A DNA stretch of 64,000 nucleotides from an uncultured Prevotellaceae bacterium (GTDB lineage Bacteria; Bacteroidota; Bacteroidia; Bacteroidales; Muribaculaceae): assembly GCA_900318065.1 (NCBI GenBank), contig ONIY01000006.1, positions 1-64,000 on the forward strand, in the 5' to 3' direction. The translations under genes were made by a program, and so were the position numbers. Below the pieces are notes generated by a model that ran no database searches, was not told the DNA's origin, and was given only the letters and a program-made list of their open reading frames with translations. Shown in pieces: positions 52,026 through 59,411 of this stretch (its first letter is position 1; each line of letters begins with the position of its first letter).

Positions 52026-53330
52026 ATGCGCAGAGAAGGTTACATCATTGAGGAAATCGTTGAGTACGGCAATATGTCGGACTCCTTCGATACGGTGCTC
52101 CGAGGCACGAAGCGGAAACGCTCACGCCAGGGGCGCTGGCTCCTTGCGCATAGGGACGAGGTGATACGGGACCTGACGGAGCGTATAGCGTCCGGCACGT
52201 TCACCGTGAAGGACTACAGGGAGCGCGAGATCGTGGAAGGCGGCAAGCTGCGCAAGATACAGGTGCTCTCCATGTATGACCGCATCGGCGTACATGCCGT
52301 GATGAATGTCGTGGACAGGCACATGCGCAAGCGCTTTATCCGCACCACCTCGGCCAGTATCAAGGAACGCGGGATGCACGACCTGCTGGCGTATATCCGG
52401 CGCGACCTGGAGGAAGATCCTGACGGAACGCGGTACTGCTACAAGTTCGACATCTCGAAGTTCTACGACAACGTGCAGCCGGACTTTGTGATGTACTGCG
52501 TGAAGCGGATTTTCAAGGACAAAAGGCTCATTGCCCTGCTGGACGGCTTTGTCCGCATGATGCCGTCGGGCATCAGCATCGGGCTGCGTAGTTCGCAGGG
52601 GCTGGGCAATCTCTTATTGTCTGTATTTTTAGACCACTATTTGAAGGACAGGTACGGCGTGCGTCATTTCTACCGCTATTGTGATGACGGCGTGGTACTC
52701 GGAAAATCGAAAGCGGAATTGTGGCTCGTGCGTGACGTGGTACACGAACTGGTGGAGCATATAGACTTGGAGGTGAAAGCCAACGAGCGCGTGTTCCCGG
52801 TAAGTGAGGGCATCGACTTCCTGGGCTATGTGATTTACAGTTCCAAGCATGTGGAACTGCGCAAGCGCATCAAGCAGAAGATGGCCCGCAAGATGCACGA
52901 GGTCAGGAGTAGGAAAAGAAGGCGTGAATTGATAGCGAGCTTCTATGGCATGGCAAAGCACGCCAATTGTAACATGTTGTTTAATAAATTAACAGGCAAA
53001 CAGATGAAATCATTCAAGGATTTGAAAGTCGCTTACAAACCGGAGGACGGCAAGAAGCGCTTCTCTGGTGCGGTGGTAAGCATCAGGGAATTGGTGAACC
53101 TGCCCATCGTAGTCAAGGACTTCGAGACAGGCATCAAGACAGAGCAGGGCGAGGACCGCTGCATCGTGGCCATCGAGCAGAACGGCGAGCCCAAGAAGTT
53201 TTTCACCAACAGCGAGGAGATGAAGAATATCCTCGCCCAGATTAGAGAAATGCCCGACGGGTTCCCCTTCGAGACCACCATCAAGACGGAGACCTTCGGC
53301 AAAGGTAGAACCAAGTACGTTTTCACTTAG
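52026..53330 (+). CDS. DGR reverse transcriptase with extra C-terminal domain
   Basis: A 434-residue protein. Residues about 1-325 are the RT: YCYKFDISKFYDNV (first Asp), SIGLRSSQGLGNLL (the DGR-type IGxxxSQ), FYRYCDDGVVLGKS (YxDD) and GIDFLGYVIY. It copies the TR RNA into error-prone cDNA with changes at A. The last ~100 residues (LVNLPIVVKDFETG, CIVAIEQNGEPKKFFTNSEE, PFETTIK) look like a small beta-rich domain fused to the RT. No separate Avd-like gene is seen nearby. Confidence 0.93.
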   Translation: MRREGYIIEEIVEYGNMSDSFDTVLRGTKRKRSRQGRWLLAHRDEVIRDLTERIASGTFTVKDYREREIVEGGKLRKIQVLSMYDRIGVHAVMNVVDRHMRKRFIRTTSASIKERGMHDLLAYIRRDLEEDPDGTRYCYKFDISKFYDNVQPDFVMYCVKRIFKDKRLIALLDGFVRMMPSGISIGLRSSQGLGNLLLSVFLDHYLKDRYGVRHFYRYCDDGVVLGKSKAELWLVRDVVHELVEHIDLEVKANERVFPVSEGIDFLGYVIYSSKHVELRKRIKQKMARKMHEVRSRKRRRELIASFYGMAKHANCNMLFNKLTGKQMKSFKDLKVAYKPEDGKKRFSGAVVSIRELVNLPIVVKDFETGIKTEQGEDRCIVAIEQNGEPKKFFTNSEEMKNILAQIREMPDGFPFETTIKTETFGKGRTKYVFT

Positions 53331-53335
53331 AGACA

Positions 53336-53821
53336 ATGCAAAGGACAGAAGGAACCGCCGGTGTAAAACTGATTGAATGCGTCAGCCCGGCAAGAAACAA
53401 GTGGCGCGTCCGCTGGGACGTGCAGGAACATGAGGACGGATCTGCCGACTACATGGAGGCGGAGTTCGCCCACAAGCCGACTGACGAGGAAATCAAGGCC
53501 GCTGTCATTGGCTGGTACAATCAGCAGACCGACCAGACCATCCTGTCCGGCTTCGAGTATGAGGGCGACCCTGTGTGGCTGTCCTCTGAGAACCAGTTCA
53601 ACTACAAGGCAGCCTACGACCTCGCCGTACAGTCGAATGGTACGACGCTACCTGTGAAGTTCAAGTTCGGTACAGACGAGCAGCCGAAGTATCGGGTGTT
53701 TGAAAGACTGGAGGAACTGGCTGACTTCTACACGAAGGCCATGCGTTTTATCCAGGACACGCTGGATGCTGGATGGCAGAAGAAAGATGCGTTCAACCCG
53801 GAAGACTATCGGGATGAATAA
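53336..53821 (+). CDS. DUF4376-like protein behind the RT
   Basis: A 161-residue protein: WRVRWDVQEHEDGSADYMEA, then DPVWLSSENQFNYKAAYDLA and LPVKFKFGTDEQPKYRVFER. The WLS-ENQ-N-KAAYD and P-KFKFG pattern resembles DUF4376-type tail fibre accessory proteins. It starts 5 bp after the RT, so it is made with it. It might help fold the adhesin or take part in the DGR; the sequence does not decide. Confidence 0.6.
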   Translation: MQRTEGTAGVKLIECVSPARNKWRVRWDVQEHEDGSADYMEAEFAHKPTDEEIKAAVIGWYNQQTDQTILSGFEYEGDPVWLSSENQFNYKAAYDLAVQSNGTTLPVKFKFGTDEQPKYRVFERLEELADFYTKAMRFIQDTLDAGWQKKDAFNPEDYRDE

Positions 53822-53845
53822 ACTCTGAAGGAAGCCCTTGGGGGT

Positions 53846-53981
53846 GGGCATAAAAAAGCCCCCAGCCTGTTAATATAGACGCCAATCATTTATTAACAAC
53901 GCACCCATACAGGAGACAGCTGGGGGCCTATGCCCTTCACTCCCCTGTATGGGTTTTTATATGCGAAATAAATGATTGGCG
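53846..53981 (+). other. Nested and crossing inverted repeats, candidate structured RNA
   Basis: Three pairs of arms are present. A: CGCCAATCATTTATT (53880-53894) with its complement at 53967-53981, 15 bp perfect. B: ACCCATACAGG (53903-53913) with 53944-53954, 11 bp perfect. C: GGGCATA and GCCCCCAGC (53846-53866) with GCTGGGGGC and TATGCCC (53919-53935), 16 bp with a bulge. Order C-A-B-C'-B'-A' means helix C crosses A and B, giving a pseudoknot or two exclusive folds. It lies between the DGR operon and the Mor-like gene. T runs are weak, so it is not a simple terminator. Confidence 0.7.
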
Positions 53982-54007
53982 GTACAAAGGTATAAAAAAA
54001 TAATGAA

Positions 54008-54250
54008 ATGACGCTGTTTGAGATATTAAATTTCAATAAAGAGCTTATTGACAGGCTTATTTCGGTCGGTTTTAAGCCCGACGACTGCCGTTACGTGGCA
54101 CTTTACGCAGATTATATGAAGATGCACGGACGTGGCGAGAAAGTGACGTATATCGTGACTCTGCTCTCTGACAAGTACAAGGTGAGCGAGCGCAAGGTGT
54201 ACAACATCATCAAGAAGTTTGAGACTAACTGCACGGCTGGTGCAGTGTGA
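54008..54250 (+). CDS. Mor/C-like HTH transcription activator
   Basis: An 80-residue protein with a helical start (MTLFEILNFNKELIDRLISV) and a C-terminal helix-turn-helix (IVTLLSDKYKVSERKVYNII), the shape of the DNA-binding part of Mu Mor/C. These proteins activate middle or late phage promoters. It is shorter than Mu Mor (129 residues). It is a good candidate to bind the repeats at 30363-30399. Confidence 0.65.
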   Translation: MTLFEILNFNKELIDRLISVGFKPDDCRYVALYADYMKMHGRGEKVTYIVTLLSDKYKVSERKVYNIIKKFETNCTAGAV

Positions 54251-54268
54251 TTTGGCTTGAACTTTCCC

Positions 54269-54295
54269 TTGTCTCGCTGAATGACCGTACCTTTG
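54269..54295 (+). promoter_or_regulatory. Promoter for the methylase gene
   Basis: TTG at 54269-54271 and TACCTTTG at 54288-54295, 22 bp before the methylase ATG. GTCTCGCTGA overlaps this site and GCGAGAC follows at about 54311, an inverted match that might be an operator. Confidence 0.55.
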
Positions 54296-54317
54296 CGGTG
54301 ATAAAATTAGCGAGACA

Positions 54318-55148
54318 ATGAGAAAGCAATATCTATCGGCACCGCTTCCTTTCCAGGGACAGAAGCGTATGTTTGCCAAAGAGTACATTAATGTGCTCCA
54401 GCAGTTCCCTGACGGTACGACATTCGTGGACCTGTTCGGCGGCTCTGGCTTATTATCACACATAGCCAAGTGCCAGAAGCCGCATTCCAAGGTAGTATAT
54501 AACGACTTTGACGGCTATCGCCAGCGGCTTGAAGCCCTGCCTGTCACCAATGCGCTGCTGGCAGAACTGAGGGAGATTGTGGATGTGCCACGCCACAAGC
54601 CCATATTGGGGGAGACAAAGGAACGTGTGCTGTCCTGCGTCCGCAAATACCTACACGACTACGGCTATATCGACTATATCACGCTGTCCTCGTCGATTAT
54701 GTTCTCTATGAAGTACGCCACCGAGTTTTCGGATCTGGAGAAGGAAACACTATATAATAATATAAGGACGACCGACTATGAACCGTGCTTGGACTACCTC
54801 GACGGGCTGACCATTACCTCCTGTGACTACAGGGAGGTGTTTGAGCAGTACAAGGACGTGCCAGGTGTGGTGTTCCTGGTTGACCCTCCGTATTTGAGCA
54901 CGGACAGCAAGACATACAAGATGTACTGGAAATTGTCAGACTACCTCGATGTGCTGACGGTGCTTGCCGGACATCGCTTTATCTATTTCACCTCTAACAA
55001 GTCTTCTATCGTTGAACTGTGCGACTGGATGGGTAAGCATCCGGAACTGGGCAACCCGTTTGAGAACTGCCAGCGTCGTGAGTTCAATGCCCACATGAAT
55101 TACAGCGCGTCCTACACGGACATCATGCTATATACGAAAGCCGCTTAA
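54318..55148 (+). CDS. dam: DNA adenine methylase (D12 class)
   Basis: A 276-residue protein with the SAM site FVDLFGGSGLLSHIA near residue 35 (motif I) and the catalytic VVFLVDPPYLSTDS (DPPY) near residue 190. The start LSAPLPFQGQKR matches the N-terminal motif X of Dam-type enzymes. It methylates N6 of adenine in a short target. In a phage it may protect DNA from host restriction or control transposition; the target is not visible. Confidence 0.9.
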   Translation: MRKQYLSAPLPFQGQKRMFAKEYINVLQQFPDGTTFVDLFGGSGLLSHIAKCQKPHSKVVYNDFDGYRQRLEALPVTNALLAELREIVDVPRHKPILGETKERVLSCVRKYLHDYGYIDYITLSSSIMFSMKYATEFSDLEKETLYNNIRTTDYEPCLDYLDGLTITSCDYREVFEQYKDVPGVVFLVDPPYLSTDSKTYKMYWKLSDYLDVLTVLAGHRFIYFTSNKSSIVELCDWMGKHPELGNPFENCQRREFNAHMNYSASYTDIMLYTKAA

Positions 55149-55173
55149 ACAACATTCTAATACCGTTTGAACG

Positions 55174-55812
55174 ATGAACAAATACTACCAGATACTGGGC
55201 AAGGTTCTGGAGAAAGGAAAGACCCAGACGAACAAGAAAGGAAATATCCGCTACCTGCTCAATGAGCAGTTGTCATTGACCCCTGCCGACCTGCTCGATA
55301 TATTCGAGAGCCACGGCATAGCCAGGAAGAAACTGAAGAATGAGTTGCAACTTTTTATGCAGGGTGAGCGGAACGTGGAACGATACCGCGACGTGGGCAT
55401 CAACTGGTGGGACTATTGCGGTTCTGTCCTGGTGAACAGTTACCCGACCTACTTTGAGAAACTGCCTCCACTCATTGCGAAGATAAACCGCGAGAAGCGC
55501 AACAGCAAGAACTATGTGCTGTTCCTCGGTGAGACTGGTGCAGAGAGCAACCAAGCCCCATGCCTGAGCCTCGTGCAGTTCCAGATAGACGACGGGGAAC
55601 TGGTACTGTCAGCATACCAGCGAAGCAGCGACGCGAACCTTGGCTTGCCGGCTGATATTTACCATCTCTACCTCATGGCTCGGCAGATAGATTTGCCTCT
55701 GAAAAGCATAACGCTGAACCTTGGCAACGTACACATATACGAGAACAACCAGGAACGCACACGCCAGCTGCTTGATGGCGACGAGAATGTGAAGTTTGAT
55801 TTGAACGTTTGA
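55174..55812 (+). CDS. Phage protein of unknown function at the right end
   Basis: A 212-residue protein: MNKYYQILGKVLEKGKTQTN, LSLTPADLLDIFESHGIARK and LASLVQ-like strands (PCLSLVQFQIDDGELVLSAY, YHLYLMARQIDLPLKSITLN). The second half (about residues 125-205, FLGETGAESN to NLGNVHIYENNQE) resembles the fold of thymidylate synthase-like proteins, since the end LNLGNVHIYENN is like the nucleotide-binding part of that family. The catalytic Cys of thymidylate synthase is not evident. Last gene before the terminator. Confidence 0.55.
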   Translation: MNKYYQILGKVLEKGKTQTNKKGNIRYLLNEQLSLTPADLLDIFESHGIARKKLKNELQLFMQGERNVERYRDVGINWWDYCGSVLVNSYPTYFEKLPPLIAKINREKRNSKNYVLFLGETGAESNQAPCLSLVQFQIDDGELVLSAYQRSSDANLGLPADIYHLYLMARQIDLPLKSITLNLGNVHIYENNQERTRQLLDGDENVKFDLNV

Positions 55813-55830
55813 AACAACATGGAGAAAAAG

Positions 55831-55862
55831 AAAACGCCCCAGAGAAATCTGAGGCGTTTTTT
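55831..55862 (+). terminator. Terminator at the right end of the prophage
   Basis: AAAACGCCCCAGA (55831-55843) pairs with TCTGAGGCGTTTT (55848-55860) with one mismatch and a GAAA loop, followed by T. It ends the last phage operon. Confidence 0.85.
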
Positions 55863-55889
55863 CGTTGTGGGGAAGGAACCCGAAAAAGT

Positions 55890-55950
55890 AACATTTCGTT
55901 TTGCGAAGCGGAACGCGTCGTTTAATTTTTCAGGAACATTTCGTTTTGCG
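55890..55950. repeat. Right-end repeats (transposase sites)
   Basis: AACATTTCGTTTTGCG occurs exactly at 55890-55905 and 55935-55950, 45 bp apart; the second lies 7 bp from the prophage end. The complement CGCAAAACGAAATGTT resembles the left-end motifs at 14787 and 14880. These are the likely MuA binding sites R1 and R2. Confidence 0.75.
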
Positions 55951-55957
55951 GATTATA

Positions 55958-55962
55958 CCTCT
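55958..55962. repeat. Target-site duplication CCTCT (right)
   Basis: Second copy of the 5-bp host sequence found at 14777-14781. Host recombinase sequence continues from here. Confidence 0.9.
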
Positions 55963-56377
55963 CTATATTTCCCATCTCAGCCAAAACGGTAATAAGGATG
56001 GATGCAATTGGGTTGACTTCTCCATTAGGTTGCAGCGAGTATAAGCCAAGGTTCTGAATGTAGACTGAAACCTTAGCCTCATGTAGCTGCTCAAGGGATT
56101 TCAGTACTTGCAGCGTCGATCTCCCTAAGCGGCTCAGTTCAGATAGTAGGAGGTAATCGACATGGTTCTTGGTGCAGTAGTCAAGGCACTCGGTCAGAAC
56201 TTGTCGCTCCTCATTTTTCTTCGCCCCTGAAATATGCTCTTCATAGATTTTGACAATTTCCATATCCTGGGCTTCGCTGAATTTTTGAAGGTCTGTGATT
56301 TGTCGTGATGTGTCCTGCCTGTCATTTTCAGAACTCACCCTGGCATAAATCACGGCCCTCTTGTTTTTTGCGTTCAT
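55963..56377 (-). pseudogene. Serine recombinase, 5' part (catalytic domain), cut by prophage
   Basis: From ATG 56377 (MNAKNKRAVIYARVSSENDR) the catalytic Ser lies in ARVSSEN, with SRLGRS arginines near residue 88. The host part stops after LAEMGNIER. Beyond 55958 the frame runs into the phage for about 11 foreign residues (YNPQNEMFLKN) and stops. It keeps the catalytic domain but has lost the DNA-binding domain at 14552-14781. The full gene was about 210 residues, a resolvase/invertase size. Confidence 0.9.
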
Positions 56378-56494
56378 AATAATCTTTGAATTAAAAGAAT
56401 ATATTGAAAGGGTGTATCCATTAGCCGTTACAGACTTTTTTGAATACACCCATGAAATGAACACACTAATGGCTCATCGGCAGCACTAGTGTTA

Positions 56495-56848
56495 CTATCC
56501 TGTGACAATACCGTATTCCTGACAAATCCTTTCGCTGTAATTGTCAGTTTTCTCCACAGCATCATCTATCACAGAAATCAAGTCTCCAAGGAAGATGTGT
56601 TCTGTAGTTTTCACAATTCTCTCATTTTCGTCGATAAGTGAAACCTCGAATAAATCTTCTCCTTCGTTATATGCCACCTGGGCATTTCCCTTGTGCTTAA
56701 ACCCTTGCACATGAAACTTAACACCCAGATTTATCACATGTATTGAAGCCGGGTCTATTCCCCAGCTCCAAACAACAGGTAAATTGCTCTTGAAAATCTC
56801 AAAGATATACTCAGCTATTTTCAAGTTATAGTCGAAATCTCTGTCCAT
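56495..56848 (-). CDS. Hypothetical protein of the recombinase element
   Basis: A 117-residue protein (MDRDFDYNLKIAEYIFEIFK, HVINLGVKFHVQGFKHKGNA). It lies 5 bp behind the HTH gene and 117 bp ahead of the recombinase start. No family recognised. Confidence 0.65.
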   Translation of the reverse strand: MDRDFDYNLKIAEYIFEIFKSNLPVVWSWGIDPASIHVINLGVKFHVQGFKHKGNAQVAYNEGEDLFEVSLIDENERIVKTTEHIFLGDLISVIDDAVEKTDNYSERICQEYGIVTG

Positions 56849-56853
56849 AATAG

Positions 56854-57156
56854 TTAATTGCCAATTTTGTTACGTTCAATTAATTCAATAATCTCACTAC
56901 GTTTGAATTTTACTTTTCTGCCAATTTTATAGCATTTAATTATTCCTGCCTTTCTCCATTGATAAAGTGTACGGGTGGTTATCTGGAACATTTTTGACGC
57001 TTCATGATGGTCAATATACTCATCCTTACACAAAATCGGGTTTGTGGAAAATAGATCTTGCAAATAAGTTTTTATCTCACGTAGTTCACTCTTAACCTCT
57101 TCTAAATCATCAGGTTTAATGATGATAAGTTGATTGGTGATGTCATCCATAGTCAT
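56854..57156 (-). CDS. Excisionase-like HTH_17 (MerR-type) protein
   Basis: A 100-residue protein. Residues about 48-97 (EYIDHHEASKMFQITTRTLY, then WRKAGIIKCYKIGRKVKFKR) are the HTH_17 DNA-binding domain used by excisionases and regulators of Bacteroidota mobile elements. The N-terminal half is helical. It overlaps the preceding small gene by 4 bp. It may direct or control the recombinase that followed. Confidence 0.8.
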   Translation of the reverse strand: MTMDDITNQLIIIKPDDLEEVKSELREIKTYLQDLFSTNPILCKDEYIDHHEASKMFQITTRTLYQWRKAGIIKCYKIGRKVKFKRSEIIELIERNKIGN

Positions 57157-57332
57157 TTCTTGTTAATGTCCTTGATTAACTTTCGATTAAGTGCGTTTAA
57201 GGCTTTATAAACTCGCTGGTATGCCTTCTCGTATTCGGTTCCCTGGAGTCTCAGCCCTGCACTTACCAAATCATTTCCAGCGTTAAACACATCTTTCTGT
57301 GCCCAACGCAATTCTTGTTCACTCAGTCTCAT
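57153..57332 (-). CDS. Small helical protein
   Basis: A 59-residue protein (MRLSEQELRWAQKDVFNAGN to LNRKLIKDINKK). Both ends overlap its neighbours by 4 bp (ATGA), which strongly supports it as a real coupled gene. Family unknown. Confidence 0.65.
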   Translation of the reverse strand: MRLSEQELRWAQKDVFNAGNDLVSAGLRLQGTEYEKAYQRVYKALNALNRKLIKDINKK

Positions 57333-57550
57333 CCTAGCACAATGTATTTAGTGTTAACATCTTCTTCGCTCACACCAAAAGGAAGGCCGTAGCTAATTTC
57401 TTCGCCTTTCAAGTGAGAGAAAAGGTAAAATAGCTCATGAAACGAATTGCCCTCGTCGTCGCCGGAGATTAAGATATACTTGTCTCCATTGCCTTTCGCT
57501 ATCTCCTCCTTACATGCTTTAAGGAGCTGCTTTATAGTGATTGTCTCCAT
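57329..57550 (-). CDS. Small hypothetical protein
   Basis: A 73-residue protein (METITIKQLLKACKEEIAKG, DKYILISGDDEGNSFHELFY). It is coupled to the next gene by ATGA and lies 5 bp after the previous one. The VxISGDDEGN-H-L pattern is common in small proteins of Bacteroidota conjugative elements. Function unknown. Confidence 0.65.
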   Translation of the reverse strand: METITIKQLLKACKEEIAKGNGDKYILISGDDEGNSFHELFYLFSHLKGEEISYGLPFGVSEEDVNTKYIVLG

Positions 57551-57555
57551 AGTTG

Positions 57556-57807
57556 TTACATTAAATAGATTGTGTTGTTAATTACCGTCTTGTAAGTGCA
57601 GCCGTCCTCAGGGATTCGCACCTTCTTGAATACATACTGCCACCAATGGTCTTTTCTCAAAGGAGTCTGGTCCATTAGCATTTCAACGATTGATTTGTGA
57701 ATTGGGAAGACATAGGTCAAAGCTCTACGTCGACTTCCATCACTGAGTTGTAGCCAGTACTTGATAGTCATGGCTTTCGTCTTTGCTTTAGTTTTTGTTC
57801 GTGCCAT
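57556..57807 (-). CDS. Small basic hypothetical protein
   Basis: An 83-residue protein starting MARTKTKAKTKAMTIKYWLQ, with SDGSRRRALTYVFPIHKS. The Lys/Thr-rich start may bind nucleic acid. Part of the minus-strand row of small genes. Family unknown. Confidence 0.6.
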   Translation of the reverse strand: MARTKTKAKTKAMTIKYWLQLSDGSRRRALTYVFPIHKSIVEMLMDQTPLRKDHWWQYVFKKVRIPEDGCTYKTVINNTIYLM

Positions 57808-57812
57808 AGTCG

Positions 57813-57968
57813 TTAAAGTTTTTGAGTCCTGATGAGCTCCAGCCTATCGATCCCCCAGTACTCATGTTCAACTTCTTGTCTTGCTTCACTCTCTGTTCTA
57901 GCGTCGACCCAGATATTTGAACCATCTGGATCACCTGCTTGGTAGATTCTGAAATAAAATCTTGTCAT
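57813..57968 (-). CDS. Small hypothetical protein
   Basis: A 51-residue protein, MTRFYFRIYQAGDPDGSNIW followed by VDARTESEARQEVEHEYWG. It stops 5 bp before the next start. The pattern is regular and protein-like; family unknown. Confidence 0.55.
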   Translation of the reverse strand: MTRFYFRIYQAGDPDGSNIWVDARTESEARQEVEHEYWGIDRLELIRTQKL

Positions 57969-58038
57969 GTTGATTACGTTTTATGCAGCAAGAGCCCCCA
58001 TGTGATGATGAGAGCCCTTGTTGCTGGTTAATAAACTT

Positions 58039-59004
58039 CTATAGATAGTCTCGCGTTTTCCAATATTCGATATCATCCTTCACCATGTCATAGGTTTGCT
58101 CCAACTCCAGCTTATTGATAGATGGATAGTAGTCTTTGAACACGGCCCAGATATCATTGAAACTTAGCTCGGGATGACTGGTAACTACTTCATAGATTTC
58201 ATCATAGTAGTAGTCGTAGAAGCCATTATCATAAAAGGCGCTATAGCCACCCTTATACTCGTACTCGTGTGGATATACGTCAGTGCAGTTCTCAATTATA
58301 TGCTCAACTAATGCCAAGCAATTGAGCAAATCGGCCTTTACTGTATATTCCTGGTCAGTGTGAGGTTGATAATAACCACATGACATATTACAGCAGCTTA
58401 CGTTCAGTCCTTTCTCTTTCAAGGTCAAAACATCGGTCATCATTCCGCTTTCCTCTTGATAACCGAAGTCCTTGTATCCGGTTGCCTCGAGAAATTGGGT
58501 GGTACATAACTCGGTACAGCAAATATTTGTTATTATATCGCTGTTCCCACGTCTATCGCATTCTATCACGAACCTACAGTCATCGAAGAAATCCATTTTT
58601 GCTTTGCCACTGCCAACACAGCCGGTCTCCTCGCCAACGAAGAATGCAACTTTAAGCACGTTAAATTTCTCTAGGCATTTTAAGGCAATAAAAATTCCAT
58701 TTTTATCGTCTGCCCCAAGTCCTTCAAATCGCTTGTTCTTAGCGCTCCAACCAAAGATTATGTCGTTAGTTTCTATAGCTTGAAAATCTTTAGAATGTTG
58801 AGTCTGTACTTGGTCAATGTGAGCCACAATGCAGGGATAGGTTTCAGCACAATCTTTCGTTACATAGATATTGCCCACCTTTTTATCCAGTTCAATCTTG
58901 CAGTCCTTCATGTGATGTTTTATGTACCACAATAGGAACTGGATCATCTTCTGTTCTTTACCCGACTTTGTATGTATCGAGTAGATTTTCTTTAGTAGTT
59001 TCAT
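58039..59004 (-). CDS. M20/M28-type metallopeptidase-like protein
   Basis: A 321-residue protein with all ligands of an M20-like di-zinc peptidase: PCIVAHIDQVQ (His), GLGADDKNGIFI (bridging Asp), GEETGCVGSGKA (catalytic and ligand Glu), RFVIECDRRGNSD (Asp/Glu) and YYQPHTDQEYT (His). It resembles PepT-like aminopeptidases without the dimerisation domain, hence its short size. Such genes occur in Bacteroidota mobile elements; the substrate is unknown. It starts 2 bp after the preceding stop. Confidence 0.8.
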   Translation of the reverse strand: MKLLKKIYSIHTKSGKEQKMIQFLLWYIKHHMKDCKIELDKKVGNIYVTKDCAETYPCIVAHIDQVQTQHSKDFQAIETNDIIFGWSAKNKRFEGLGADDKNGIFIALKCLEKFNVLKVAFFVGEETGCVGSGKAKMDFFDDCRFVIECDRRGNSDIITNICCTELCTTQFLEATGYKDFGYQEESGMMTDVLTLKEKGLNVSCCNMSCGYYQPHTDQEYTVKADLLNCLALVEHIIENCTDVYPHEYEYKGGYSAFYDNGFYDYYYDEIYEVVTSHPELSFNDIWAVFKDYYPSINKLELEQTYDMVKDDIEYWKTRDYL

Positions 59005-59006
59005 GT

Positions 59007-59411
59007 TTACACAGCTATTAAAGTTTCCTCCTCGACTTCTTGCTCTTGCTCTGCCTCAAAGCCAAAAGGAAGCTTGGTTAGTTCGTTAATCTGGTCGTAA
59101 ATCTCGTTTCCATGCTTGTGAAGAATCTCACAGTCTACATAGAGGTCAACCACTTTCTTTCTAATGGTTTTCTCCTCATAGATACCTTCTTCCTTATTCC
59201 AAGCATGGTAGGTGGTAAGTTCATCTGCATTCTCGAAATACTCTTTATCGAAATCACAGTAGAACCAGTTCTTTTTCTTAAATTCAAGCTCTGCCTGATT
59301 CTTGCAATCGTCACAGCAGAAGTCCTGATTCAACAAATCACTGTGAGAGTGCTCGTCTCGTGGGTAATACTCAGGATCAAGAAAACGTCCAGAGCAATAA
59401 GGACAATCCAA
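59007..59411 (-). CDS. Zinc-ribbon-containing protein, likely 3' part of a split gene
   Basis: A 134-residue frame starting MDCPYCSGRF with a second pair CCDDCKNQ and a third CDFDKEYFE. The frame is open upstream of the ATG, coding EDYDGDWIHYEDILDC, which would be the natural continuation of the gene before it. So the real gene probably begins at or before 60166, and a one-base slip near 59465 splits it. The end is acidic. Confidence 0.6.
   Translation of the reverse strand: MDCPYCSGRFLDPEYYPRDEHSHSDLLNQDFCCDDCKNQAELEFKKKNWFYCDFDKEYFENADELTTYHAWNKEEGIYEEKTIRKKVVDLYVDCEILHKHGNEIYDQINELTKLPFGFEAEQEQEVEEETLIAV

Larger units (their letters stand above)
14782..55957 (+). mobile_element. Complete Mu-like transposable prophage with DGR, 41,176 bp
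   Basis: The ends are set by the 5-bp duplication and by restoration of the split recombinase. The left end begins ATGGGGCAC and the right end finishes GGATTATA. Both carry inverted copies of a CACAAAACGAA-like motif near the termini, as expected for transposase binding sites. The content is that of a Mu-type phage: repressor, MuA, MuB, GemA, Gam, gpG, MuF, DUF935 portal, gp36, terminase, protease-scaffold, capsid, tail. All core genes look open apart from one start/frame question in MuF, so it may be inducible. Confidence 0.95.

Noticed and set aside
53846-53981. Nested inverted repeats considered as a tRNA or a plain terminator
   Set aside because: No tRNA cloverleaf or T-loop consensus, and the arms cross each other; the T runs are too weak for a simple terminator.
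55174-55812. Considered as a true thymidylate synthase
   Set aside because: Only the end of the protein resembles that family; the catalytic Cys region is not seen and the protein is short.
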